From Bacillus sp. T33-2 (lineage in GTDB: Bacteria > Bacillota > Bacilli > Bacillales > Cytobacillaceae): a stretch of DNA of 64,000 nt. The stretch is taken from contig NZ_PGVB01000016.1 of the NCBI RefSeq assembly GCF_002860205.1, positions 107,576-171,575 on the forward strand, written 5' to 3'. Position numbers and translations under genes: made by a program. Of this stretch, positions 55,892 to 64,000 are shown one piece after another. A model generated the notes under the pieces. It searched no databases. It was given only the letters and a program-made list of their open reading frames with translations, and was not told the DNA's origin. Each line of letters begins with the position of its first letter. Position 1 is the first letter of the stretch.

Positions 55892-56793
55892 GTGTGACGG
55901 GGCAGTCACATAGGGTGTGGAATAGAAGTTTTATTTAACAGCCCACCTTTTCTTTATCAGGACAGAGACGCCATTGCGGTGAAACGACTGGATGAGGGAT
56001 AAAGAAACAGAATTCCAGATGGTGAGAATCCATCCGCCGAGGAGACTCACCTAGCTCGGGAAGCCTGATCTAGGGCAACATCGTAAGGTATTGTCTGAAG
56101 GAGATGCGATAATCGAGAGATCCACAGGCGAAAAGGCAAAACTGGCATTTTCTTCAAAAGTCAGAACGAGAAAATGTGACTTGTCACGTGATGGTGAAGG
56201 GCATGTCTTGAAGGAAAATGTAAGACCCCGTGAGATCTCCACCTTACCGAACAGGCAGGGTTCTAGTCTCTAAAGGCAATCCGAAGTGACAAAGAACGGG
56301 TGGAGAAGTCAGACGTTCTCGTAGTACGGCAGTAGCCCAATGACCATAACATCGGGTGAACGGAAGGGGAACGACCCTACGGCTCTATGTCATCAACCCA
56401 GATGTGATGCCAACAATCATGTTACTTCGGTAAAACCGTTTGAATGTACATCAAGGAAAGGGAAAAAGATGCAGAATCTCTGGAATAACTCATATTTTGT
56501 TTTAATATAAACCTTATTGCATCCTATTGGCTATATCTGAATAAAGGGTATGGGGCTATACAAAAGGACAGTACATAGATGATCATGTCAAAAATGCCAA
56601 ACGAAGATTACAAAGGAACATTGAACGTGCAAAAGCAAAAGGTGAGGAGTATTATACTCCCCACCGACTCCAAAAGATGCAAAATGCCTGAACGCATTCT
56701 CTTGATAAACATTGTATACTATGGGCAAGACGTATGCCTTAATAGGGCACGTACGGTTCGATAAGGGGGAAGCCACGAAAGTGGTTTCCCTAT
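55892..56793 (+). mobile_element. ORF-depleted group II intron (probably group IIC)
   Basis: The 5' end GTGTGACGGGGCAGTCACATAGGG matches the second intron start at 63944. The body has domain I-type sequence and a GAACGGAAGGGGAACGACC segment common to bacterial group II introns. Near the 3' end a domain V-like hairpin occurs (about 56727-56760, CGTATGCC ... GGGCACGTACGGTTC), then a domain VI-like stem (GGGGGAAGCCAC-GAAA-GTGGTTTCCC). Length is about 0.9 kb instead of the usual 1.9-2.5 kb: no reverse transcriptase frame remains, only short pieces at about 56580-56690. It lies directly behind a hairpin. The 3' boundary is approximate. Confidence 0.75.
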
Positions 56794-58000
56794 TTTATTC
56801 TGTTTGTTTTGTTGCATGCTAGTCAAAAATAACTTCATATTAAGGCGGGATGTCCATGCTGCCTTCATTTGGCTGCTATGAGTGTGATGTATTCTCCAAG
56901 AGGTACCTGCAATGCGTCTTGAGCAAAAGAAACAGGCAGATGATTAGAAGACAAAAACTAGAGGTGTATCGTTTCCTTCAGACATTGTTTGTGAAAAAGA
57001 TTACTAGTACTTCTCAATTTGAACCCAGGTTGTTCCTTGGCTCAATAATCAGAGGCTTTCTATCCTTTTCTAAATTTGGTTGAAAATTCGTTGTCTTTTA
57101 TGCATTTAACATAGATAAAGCTTATCCTCTTTCTCGTTCTTAATTCGTAATTTCAGACAGTTTACAAGTATTTCTTGTCAAAGAGCCAGGCTGTTATTGC
57201 ATAAGAATACATAGTTGAACCATTGGGGCTGTTAATTAGGTTATTTATTAAAATTCTAAGATTCCAAAACTGTCGGCGAAGCGGGAAAAGAAGAACAAAC
57301 CAGAGCCAATTCAACATTCGGTGAGAGTATGCATATTTTTCAGTACCTGTATTCTAGGGGGAATATAATAGAGGCTTTTATAGAATGGACGCGACGAGGT
57401 TGGCGCGTGGCGATACCTTGGTCTTGAAGAAGGTATCGCCCATTCGCCTAAATTTATGTGATCTGTGATTTTGAGCAAAACGTCCATCATCGAATCCTAT
57501 GTTTCCCTAAAAATCATTGGTTTGTTTAATATTACTGCTTGGCAATCGACCATGCTTTTTGTTTATGATAATGCACTTTTGCATGTATCTGAGACCTTAA
57601 TTTTTCACAAATTGCATCGTCTAACAATGCTTCATTATACCTCTGCAGAAAAATATGCATATAGTATTTACACATTACAAAGGATTTTATCATACTAATA
57701 GCCCCTTAGTTTGTTATCAGAATTTTTTCTACCTATTTAATTCCCATTTTTTAGTCTTTCAAACCCACATCGTTCCGTTATTTTCATGGACGACAGGCAG
57801 CACATATTTAATAGACAAGGACCAAGCAATAATTAGTATTATAGCCTGGTTTTTACCCAGGAAATAACGTATTCACGAGCCTCGCATTAACACGCAGGTC
57901 GAAGCGGCCAGCATAATTTACAAAGTAAAAAGGTTCAGTAATAGTTTTTTAACATTTACGTTGTACTATTGTACTGAATAATCCGTGGGGTGATAACGTA
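56794..58000. other. Gene-poor region
   Basis: About 1.2 kb with only short, low-quality frames. A perfect 11-bp stem GGCGATACCTT / AAGGTATCGCC lies at 57409-57440 without a T tract. I see no convincing gene. Confidence 0.5.
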
Positions 58001-58153
58001 ATGATCAAAGTAAAGATAATATGGCACGAGTTACGTTATAAGTATTTTCTGCAATTAGCTAGGGACTGTTTAAGGTATTCTTTAAAAACGCATTTTTCAC
58101 AAAAAGCAAATTACCATTTAAGGAAACTTAGAACTTTGAGTGACGAGGGCTAA
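58001..58153 (+). CDS. Small protein (50 aa) related to the riboswitch-linked one
   Basis: GTGGGGTG lies 8 nt before the ATG. The protein is basic and helical (VKIIWHELRYKYFLQLARDCLRYSLKTH ... KANYHLRKLRTLSDEG). The ANYH-x-x-K end and the preceding LK-x-H match the 57-residue protein at 55026, so both belong to one small family. No riboswitch is visible here. A terminator follows at once. Function unknown. Confidence 0.6.
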   Translation: MIKVKIIWHELRYKYFLQLARDCLRYSLKTHFSQKANYHLRKLRTLSDEG

Positions 58154-58171
58154 AACCAGTCCTCTTTTTTT
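58145..58171 (+). terminator. Terminator of the 50-aa protein gene
   Basis: GAGGGCT (58145-58151) pairs with AGTCCTC (58158-58164), followed by seven T residues; it overlaps the stop codon. Confidence 0.75.
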
Positions 58172-58315
58172 CTGTCAAGGGAATTCATAATAGTCCCGTC
58201 AGGAAGACACAAGTACTCGAAAAAACACATCGCAGGTGGTGATCACCACAGACGTAGTTACACATAAATGTACTGTTTTTTCTAAATTTCACACCTGAAG
58301 TTTACTAATTTTTGG

Positions 58316-58321
58316 TATAAT
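58316..58321 (+). promoter_or_regulatory. Extended -10 promoter of the LCP gene
   Basis: TTGGTATAAT ends 38 nt before the TTG start; the -35 region is weak. Confidence 0.45.
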
Positions 58322-58359
58322 ATTAATAGGGTTATATGTAAATTATTTGGGGGAAGGCA

Positions 58360-59288
58360 TTGAGAACAAATAGAAATAAGAAAAAGAAAAAGTGGGTGGG
58401 GGTGGCTGGAATCATTGTCCTCCTGTTAATGGTAGGTGTAGGTGTCTATGCATACACAATTTTTAATTCCTTGACGAGTGCAGTTAATGAAATGCACCAT
58501 CCCATTGAACGTAAAATGTCGGATAAGCGGGCAAAGCCCGTTACGTTAGAACAGCAGCAACCCTTCTCTGTTCTGATGATGGGGGTGGATGAGCGGAAAG
58601 GTGATCGGGGACGCTCTGACACGTTGATTGTTCTGACTGTGAATCCAAATACAAGAACGACAAAAATGCTAAGCATTCCGCGCGACACACGAACTGAAAT
58701 TGTCGGAAAAGGGAAAGTCGATAAAATCAACCACGCTTACGCTTTTGGCGGTGTGGAAATGGCGATGAACACAGTAGAAAAATTTCTGGATATCCCCATT
58801 GATTACTACATGCAGGTCAATATGGAAGGGTTTAAAGATGTTGTTGATGCTGTTGGCGGCGTAACGGTAAGTAATGATCTTGAATTCACTTATGAAGGGG
58901 AACACTTTTCCAAAGGGGAAATTGTCCTTAATGGCAAAAGGCGCTAAAGTTCACAAGAATGAGGTATGATGATCCACGTGGTGACTTCGGGCGCCAGACA
59001 AGGCAGAGACAAATCATCCAGGCGGTCTTAAAAAGGGGTGCCAACTTTTCTTCATTAACAAAATTCGATGATATTTTTGCTGCCCTTGGAGAGAACATTA
59101 CAACAAATATCACCTTTGGAGAAATGGTTGATATTCAGCAAAACTATAAAGATGCTGCCGGCAATGTCCAGCAAATACAAATCAACGCAACAGGGGATAC
59201 AATTAATAAAATTTCATATCAAATTGTTTCTGACGAGGAACAACAGAGAATCCAAAATGAACTGAAAGAACAATTGCAGCAGCTTTAA
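58360..59288 (+). pseudogene. LytR-CpsA-Psr (LCP) family gene with one frameshift
   Basis: LCP proteins (TagT/U/V) attach teichoic acids and other glycans to peptidoglycan. The first frame has a membrane anchor (residues 12-34) and the LCP start PFSVLMMGVDERKGDRGRSDTLIVLTVNP, IPRDTRTEI, KINHAYAFGG and VDAVGGVTVSND, then stops at 58947. The next frame continues perfectly with MRYDDPRGDFGRQTRQRQII to 59288. One missing base in 'aaa(g)aggcg' near 58937 breaks LNGKEALKFTRMRYDD. TTG start with GGGGGAAGG upstream. Either inactive or a sequencing indel. Confidence 0.85.
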
Positions 59289-59580
59289 TTGAGTATCAAG
59301 GGACACATTCGTTATCATGTTGCTTTTTTAAGTTACATGATCATTTTTAAGGATCCAATACATCATTTTCACTTGAATGATCCACGACAACCCAACAATT
59401 AACTGAACCATATTACGAAAAGACGCGAACCATGATATTGGGTGAACAATCTGTTAAAAAAGCCCTTTAGACCAATCCCTTCACTGCGTGGTTTGTGTTG
59501 ATGATGCAAATAGACACTGACAATATCCATCAGGATAACATAAATAATAAAAGGTGCCTCCCGAAGCTGTCGTTTTTTAT

Positions 59581-60754
59581 CTATATAGATTGAACTTAAG
59601 TTTTTCTTCGTGAATTGAAAGGATTCTTGTACACCGTCCGTCGAATAAAGATGTATCATGATTTGGGCGGTGGAGATATGAAATCTACTAATGACGAATT
59701 ACAGGAAGTAGAGATTAGGATTAAAACTGAAAAAAGTCGTCGCATGTATGAACGCTACCAGGCAATCCGCCTGCATCTTATGGGGAATACTCCCAAACAA
59801 ATCGCGGCGATTCTCAAGCGCACAGATAAAACAGTCTCCACGTATCTCCGTTCCTATCGGGAACATGGGTTGGACGGCCTCTCTATGAAGTTCTCGACAG
59901 GAAAACCACCCCGGTTAACGAGGGAGCAACAGGCACAATTGAAACAGGCCATTATTCATTTTCTGCCTCATGAGGCGGGGTTTCCCGCCAAGTTCAACTG
60001 GACGCTGGAACTCATTAGTGCATACACCCTTCGTGAGTTTGGAGAGGAATACTCCATCCTTGGCGTTTCAAAAATGATGAAACGACTGGGCCTGAGTTAC
60101 ACCAAGCCGACATACACACTGGCAGCAGCTGACGAGAAAAAGCAGAAAGAATTTGTCGAAACCACTTTTCCTGAGGTAAAAAAAATACGAGAACGGCGAA
60201 ATTGATCATATTTTGTTTGAAGATGAAAGCATGATCCGTGATTACCAGGCCCTTCAGTACACATGGTTTGAAAAAGGCAAGCAAAGAATCATAAAAACCT
60301 CCGGCAAACATCGGGGTGTAAAACTGTTGGCTACGGTTGATTATGTCACCGGTGAAATCGTCTGGCAGGAAGAAGACCTATATACAGCAGTAGAATTCCT
60401 TGCGTTCCTCAAAAAAGTGACCGAAGCCTACCCGACTGGGAACATCGCATTGATTCTGGACAATGCGCGGATTCATCATGCGAAATTGCTTGAACCCTTC
60501 CTCAAGGAAATGAAAGGAAGGCTGCAGCTGATATTTTTGCCTCCATACAGCCCTCAACTTAATGTAGTGGAGGGACTTTGGAAGTGGCTGAAAGCTGATG
60601 TGATAAATAATGTTTTCTACCATACAGTAGATGAAATTCGAGAAAACATCCATGCCTTTATGGAGCATTTAAATCCCAGGACAGTCATTGACCGGCTGTG
60701 CGTAAGAATGGAGTCAAACGCAATTCAGGAAATTCTTTAGTTCAACTTATATAG
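59581..60754 (+). mobile_element. IS630-family insertion sequence
   Basis: The ends are imperfect inverted repeats: CTATATAGATTGAACTTAAG (59581-59600) and the complement of CTTTAGTTCAACTTATATAG (60735-60754), matching at about 16 of 20 positions. The size, about 1.17 kb, and the transposase fit IS630. TA target duplication could not be fixed exactly. Confidence 0.8.
59678..60740 (+). pseudogene. IS630 transposase in two frames
   Basis: Frame A (59678-60205) has the HTH part (RLHLMGNTPKQIAAILKRTDKTVSTYLRSY) and the linker. The catalytic part follows in the +1 frame from about 60189: HILFEDESMIRD (first Asp), ALILDNARIHHA (second Asp), LPPYSPQLNVVEGLWKWLK (Glu). The switch is at a run of eight A at 60178-60185. 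A seven-A run would give one open frame, so this is a one-base insertion, unless slippage on the A run rescues it. Confidence 0.82.
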
Positions 60755-60971
60755 AACATATTGTTTGAAATGTTCTTTATTAAGTTAAACTGGTAGTAGT
60801 TCGATTATTGGGGAGAGACACATTGCCACTATTGGTATGTGAGAAGTCTTTATGCCATTAAAATTAATTGGAATTAAGATTTTTAAATGCAGTGATGGTA
60901 TTTATGGAACCGGCCACGGGAAAGGCTGATATCCTCACATTGATTTTTCATTATAAGCAATTTAATTGATG

Positions 60972-61008
60972 AAGAGCAGATTAACAGGATATCTGCTCTT
61001 TATTTTTA
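60972..61008 (+). terminator. Terminator hairpin similar to that at 55198
   Basis: AAGAGCAGAT (60972-60981) pairs with ATCTGCTCTT (60991-61000), then TATTTTT. The stem is nearly identical to the one after the riboswitch-linked gene, but only a degenerate sequence (YGTGHGKADILTL...) precedes it, so it may mark a decayed third copy. Confidence 0.75.
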
Positions 61009-61190
61009 ATCTTTTTGGAAACCCACATTTAAATGTATAGAAATTTCCATTAAAAATCATATAACGTGTCCTGTTGTTCACGTCATGTGTGAGTTCGATA
61101 TACCAGAAAAACAAGGAGGTGAATATGTATATGAAGAATTATTAATAAATTGCGGGTTTCAGGGGGGCCGAAAGTGAGCTTATTTACAGG

Positions 61191-61448
61191 TTATATTGGT
61201 GCATATTTAACCGTTCTCGGATTTTTGTTCTTTAACAACGAACTAATCGTTCCATAAATTAAGATAACCGGAAAGCTGTACATCAGATAAACGTGTGTCC
61301 AGGAGACAAAGCCCTCTATATAGCTAAAGTTTCCCTCTTGGAACGGGTCAAACATGACTAGACCAAGAAACATGGAAAATACTACACTTGCAAACGAAAC
61401 ACTAATTATTTTCCTCGGCATGAATAATAAAAGGTGTTTAATAATCAT
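61191..61448 (-). CDS. Small membrane protein (85 aa), possibly truncated
   Basis: On the - strand GGGGTG precedes the ATG. The protein has two hydrophobic helices (RKIISVSFASVVFSMFLGLVMF and HVYLMYSFPVILIYGTISSLL) with the segment NFSYIEGFVSWTHVYLMYSFP between, which resembles small Bacillus membrane proteins. The C-terminus (KNKNPRTVKYAPI) looks foreign, so the gene may be cut short. Function unknown. Confidence 0.55.
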   Translation of the reverse strand: MIIKHLLLFMPRKIISVSFASVVFSMFLGLVMFDPFQEGNFSYIEGFVSWTHVYLMYSFPVILIYGTISSLLKNKNPRTVKYAPI

Positions 61449-61909
61449 CTATTTCACCCCAGACAGCTTAAAAATTAGATAATAATTACTTCCCCGATCA
61501 GTCCTGCATTCAGCTGAATGCAACTCCCACGCCTAGCGGACTATTTCATTTTTGATCCTAAATAATTATTCCCAGTAATAATTATACTAAAATGGAATAT
61601 TTTTATTATGTCACTATGATAGTTATATAGGAGAAAATATTTAGGGGATATTTCTGGCCCGACATTAATCCAAGTCCAATTCAAAAAAAACAAAGAGTTT
61701 TTGGACAGCAACGGTCACTACAACTAGTTAACTCGTGCGGAAGCTTCAGTGTGTAGATAATTGCAAAAAGTCCGCTCAATCGAGAGGGCTACCTATCTTT
61801 AGTATTTTTTGACTACTTACTATTATAGTGAAAAATGGATATACATAGTAAAAATAGTTTGATATACTATTTTAGGTAAATAATACTAGAAAGGTTTGAG
61901 AACAGGATA
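61449..61909. other. Intergenic region with a perfect palindrome
   Basis: About 460 bp. TGCATTCAGCTGAATGCA at 61505-61522 is a perfect 18-bp palindrome. The right end carries the promoter of the wall-binding protein gene; no gene is seen. Confidence 0.5.
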
Positions 61910-62896
61910 ATGAAAAAATCCTTTATTTCACTTTTTGTTGTAGCTTTATTGTTTATGTTCGGAAATTTCAATAAGGCACAAGCCTCCAGTGGCTGGCATT
62001 TCCAGGATGGATACTGGTACTATTATCAAGACGGTATTGTTCAAGAGGGATGGCAGCTGCTTGGAGGCACATGGTATTACTTTAACACCTGGGGTAAAAT
62101 GGAGACTGGCTTCAGGTATATTGGAGGAAACCATTACTATTTTGATCCCAGTGGTGCCATGAAGACTGGCTGGGTTAACACAGGTGGATACTGGTACTAT
62201 ATGAACCCAAGTGGCGTTAGACAAACTGGCTGGCAGCAGATAGGTGGACAATGGTATTACTTTAACATCTGGGATGAAATGGAGACCGGTTTCACGTATA
62301 TTGGGGGAAACGATTATTATTTTGATTCCAGCGGTGCCATGAAAACTGGCTGGGTTAATGTCGATGGATACTGGTACTATATGAACCCAAGTGGCGTTAG
62401 ACAAACCGGTTGGCAGCAGATAGGCGGCGCATGGTATTACCTTGATTCAGAAATGCAAACTGGCTGGACCTATATTTCAGGTACTTACTATTATTTCAAT
62501 GATAATGGTACATGGCTTACCTCCGGATGGGCAAAAGATGGATCGTATTGGTCCTACCTCAATGAGTATGGTGTTAAACAGACTGGTTGGAGAAATATAA
62601 ATGGAACATGGTATCACTTTGATTCCAGTGGTTATATGGCATCGGATGAGTGGGTATATGAATATGGAAATAAAACATTTTATATGGATGCAACTGGCGC
62701 GATGGTAACAGGATGGATGAGAAATACCAAGGGAAATTGGTTGTATTTTGATCAATCTGGAAGAGCGGCAGTGGGATTCAAACAAATAGGATCTACATGG
62801 TATTATTTCTATGATGATTATCGTTATGCTCAAATGGCAAGCGATACTGTGATTGACGGTTATACAATAAGGCCAGATGGTGTAGTGATAAGATAG
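61910..62896 (+). CDS. Secreted cell-wall/choline-binding repeat protein
   Basis: A 328-residue exported protein with a signal peptide (cut near AQASS, residue 26). The whole mature part consists of about 14 tandem CW_binding-type repeats of about 20 residues (GWQQIGGQWYYFN, GAMKTGWVNTGGYWYYMNPSG) rich in Trp, Tyr and Gly. Such repeats bind wall teichoic acids, choline or glucans. There is no catalytic domain, so it is a pure binding or scaffold protein, or a truncated enzyme. The ribosome site is weak (AGAAAGG far upstream). Confidence 0.85.
   Translation: MKKSFISLFVVALLFMFGNFNKAQASSGWHFQDGYWYYYQDGIVQEGWQLLGGTWYYFNTWGKMETGFRYIGGNHYYFDPSGAMKTGWVNTGGYWYYMNPSGVRQTGWQQIGGQWYYFNIWDEMETGFTYIGGNDYYFDSSGAMKTGWVNVDGYWYYMNPSGVRQTGWQQIGGAWYYLDSEMQTGWTYISGTYYYFNDNGTWLTSGWAKDGSYWSYLNEYGVKQTGWRNINGTWYHFDSSGYMASDEWVYEYGNKTFYMDATGAMVTGWMRNTKGNWLYFDQSGRAAVGFKQIGSTWYYFYDDYRYAQMASDTVIDGYTIRPDGVVIR
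62148..62426. repeat. 180-bp internal duplication in the wall-binding gene
   Basis: The segment 62148-62246 recurs 180 bp downstream at 62328-62426 with few differences, both encoding GAMKTGWVN...GYWYYMNPSGVRQTGWQQIGG. Confidence 0.75.
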
Positions 62897-62972
62897 AGTA
62901 ATTGTTGACGTGACACAAGAGCGTAAACATACAAAATAGTCCTGCTCACTCGAGAAGGGCTCAGATTGTAGA

Positions 62973-63018
62973 CAAAAGGCATTCAAATGTTCCCATTCAG
63001 ATGCCTTTTGTTATTTTT
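62973..63018 (+). terminator. Terminator-like hairpin
   Basis: CAAAAGGCAT (62973-62982) pairs with ATGCCTTTTG (63001-63010), followed by TTATTTTTT. Confidence 0.75.
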
Positions 63019-63044
63019 TGCATTTGAGAAATTAGACCGACCCC

Positions 63045-63829
63045 GCTAGGAGTCAATTTTAGGCCACTTTTGGACTTTTCCAGGCCCAGTTGGGTATCTT
63101 TTTTAAATTCATGGCAGCAAAAGTTAGCATCGCTTGCATGGAATGAATATGCGAACTGTTTGGTGCGCTCGTCCTTTAATAATAACCACTCTCTGGGTCA
63201 GTGGTGCTTTCTTTAATTTCCTTGGTTCCTTCTTTATCAAATTTATCAGGAGGAAATGGCTTTTTTCCGTGATTTTCGCGATCTTTATTAATATCCTCTT
63301 GAAGACTTGCTTCATAAGCTTTGGTTTCCTTTCGAACTACCTACTTCTCGAATTTATGCTTGTTTGCACTTGCTTTAACATGTGTAGAATCGATAAATAC
63401 ATGCTCGCTACTAATCAACTTCTTGTCTCAAGCTTCCTTCAAAATACGGTAGAAAATTTGTTCAAATAAATCTGTGTCTTAAAAACGTTGTTCGTAATTC
63501 TTACCGAAGGTTGAGAAATGCGGTACTATATCATAAAATCCAAAGCCCAAAAACCAACCATAAGCCATATTCGTTTCGATCTCAACAATGGTTTTTCGCA
63601 TAGAGCGAATAGCGAAGGTATATTGGATAAAAGCCATCTTAAACAATACTACAGGGTTAATACTCGGACGTCCTCGTTCAGATGAGTACATATCTTGAAC
63701 AAGTGAATAGATAAATGGTAAATTGATGGCAGCTTCTAGCTTGCGAACCAAATGGTTCGCAGGAACAAGCGGTTCGATAGCAATCATTTCTATTTGGTCG
63801 CGGTTCATCTGTTTATTTTTAGTTAGCAT
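63045..63829 (-). pseudogene. Broken IS1182 transposase
   Basis: From the ATG complement at 63827-63829 (AGGTGG upstream) the frame gives MLTKNKQMNRDQIEM ... LVPANHLVRKLEAAINL and GRPSINPVVLFKMAFIQYTF, typical of IS1182 transposases, until a stop at 63479. After a frameshift follow SSEHVFIDSTHVKASANKHK and KDERTKQFAYSFHA, with further stops. The end (MQAMLTFAAMNLKKIPNWAW) is joined directly, so the middle of the catalytic domain is deleted. Inactive. Confidence 0.85.
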
Positions 63830-63918
63830 TTTATCCACCTCATATATATCTCGGTATCTCAATTATACAAAAAAGACTGTCGGCAAATCCGATTTTTTGG
63901 ATTTGTCTACACTCTGAG

Positions 63919-63943
63919 GCCTTCTCATTTGAGAAGGCTTTTT
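63919..63943 (+). terminator. Hairpin preceding the second group II intron
   Basis: GCCTTCTC-ATTT-GAGAAGGC, a perfect 8-bp stem (63919-63938), followed by TTTTT and then GTGCGAC. Confidence 0.8.
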
Positions 63944-64000
63944 GTGCGACGGGCAGTCGCATAGGGCGGGGATAATCTCCACAGCCCTCTTTTCTTTTAT
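63944..64000 (+). mobile_element. 5' end of a second group II intron (cut by window end)
   Basis: GTGCGACGGGCAGTCGCATAGGG matches the 5' end of the intron at 55892 with few differences. It starts right after a hairpin and T run, the insertion rule of group IIC introns. The rest, including any reverse transcriptase, lies outside the window. Confidence 0.7.

Larger units (their letters stand above)
62948..63938 (-). mobile_element. Internally deleted IS1182-family element
   Basis: CTCAGATTGTAGACAAA (62960-62976) and the complement of TTTGTCTACACTCTGAG (63902-63918) form matching inverted ends. Outside them both flanks carry related GAGAAGG-type sequences (62951-62958 and the hairpin at 63919-63938), so the true ends may lie further out. 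The element is about 1 kb instead of the usual 1.6-1.9 kb. Confidence 0.65.

Noticed and set aside
56850..57083. 77-codon + strand frame after the intron
   Set aside because: No family resemblance and poor start context.
61174..61257. 27-codon + strand frame after AGGGGGG with a GTG start
   Set aside because: Overlaps the better-supported - strand membrane protein and has no protein-like features of its own beyond one hydrophobic stretch.

Overview
The window looks like chromosomal DNA from a low-GC, endospore-forming Bacillaceae species (Bacillus, Mesobacillus, Cytobacillus or a relative; genus not resolved). The evidence is strong GGAGG-type ribosome binding sites with some TTG/GTG starts, Bacillus gene pairs such as xpaC-yaaN and yoaS-yozG, a Spo0E-like domain, an FtsZ with the Bacilli-type C-terminal peptide, a LysM-3D wall protein, and IS and group II intron types common in Bacillaceae. 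I saw no tRNA, rRNA or CRISPR array.

Left part (1-16.3 kb). A long + strand amino-sugar locus holds a secreted GH84 hexosaminidase (frameshifted near its end), an esterase, a sugar ABC transporter (binding lipoprotein and two permeases, no ATPase), NanE epimerase, an RpiR regulator, a ROK kinase, a DUF4127 protein and an FAD oxidoreductase. It appears built to cut off and import an amino sugar, phosphorylate it and epimerise ManNAc-6-P to GlcNAc-6-P. It is followed by a metallo-beta-lactamase-fold hydrolase behind a perfect palindromic operator, a secreted glycerophosphodiesterase and a pRiA4b ORF-3-like protein.

Peptide and amino-acid part (16.7-47.3 kb). A LysR regulator precedes an M20 amidohydrolase, a YfcC transporter and an M28-like peptidase. 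Then come a secreted S15 peptidase, a secreted Asp-box propeller protein, a LysM-3D wall protein and a stand-alone FtsZ whose linker is a 14-copy hexapeptide array. A Spo0E-like fusion protein, the pabA-pabBC folate operon and a small membrane protein follow. An RpiR regulator stands divergent to an operon of a complete oligopeptide/opine-type ABC transporter plus two N-succinylamino-acid-racemase-like enzymes flanking an M20 deacylase, probably for taking up N-acyl or D-amino-acid compounds and turning them into L-amino acids.

Right part (47.3-64 kb). This is accessory, partly decayed DNA: small unknown proteins, yoaS-yozG, a Nudix hydrolase, a broken IS1595 transposase, the intact xpaC-yaaN pair, a c-di-GMP-I riboswitch in front of a 57-aa protein, an ORF-depleted group II intron, a related 50-aa protein, a frameshifted LCP gene, an IS630 element, a cell-wall-binding repeat protein, a deleted IS1182 element and the start of a second group II intron at the window edge. 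Both introns sit directly behind hairpins, as group IIC introns do. Many single-base frameshifts, several in homopolymers, mean that true gene decay and assembly indels must be told apart.
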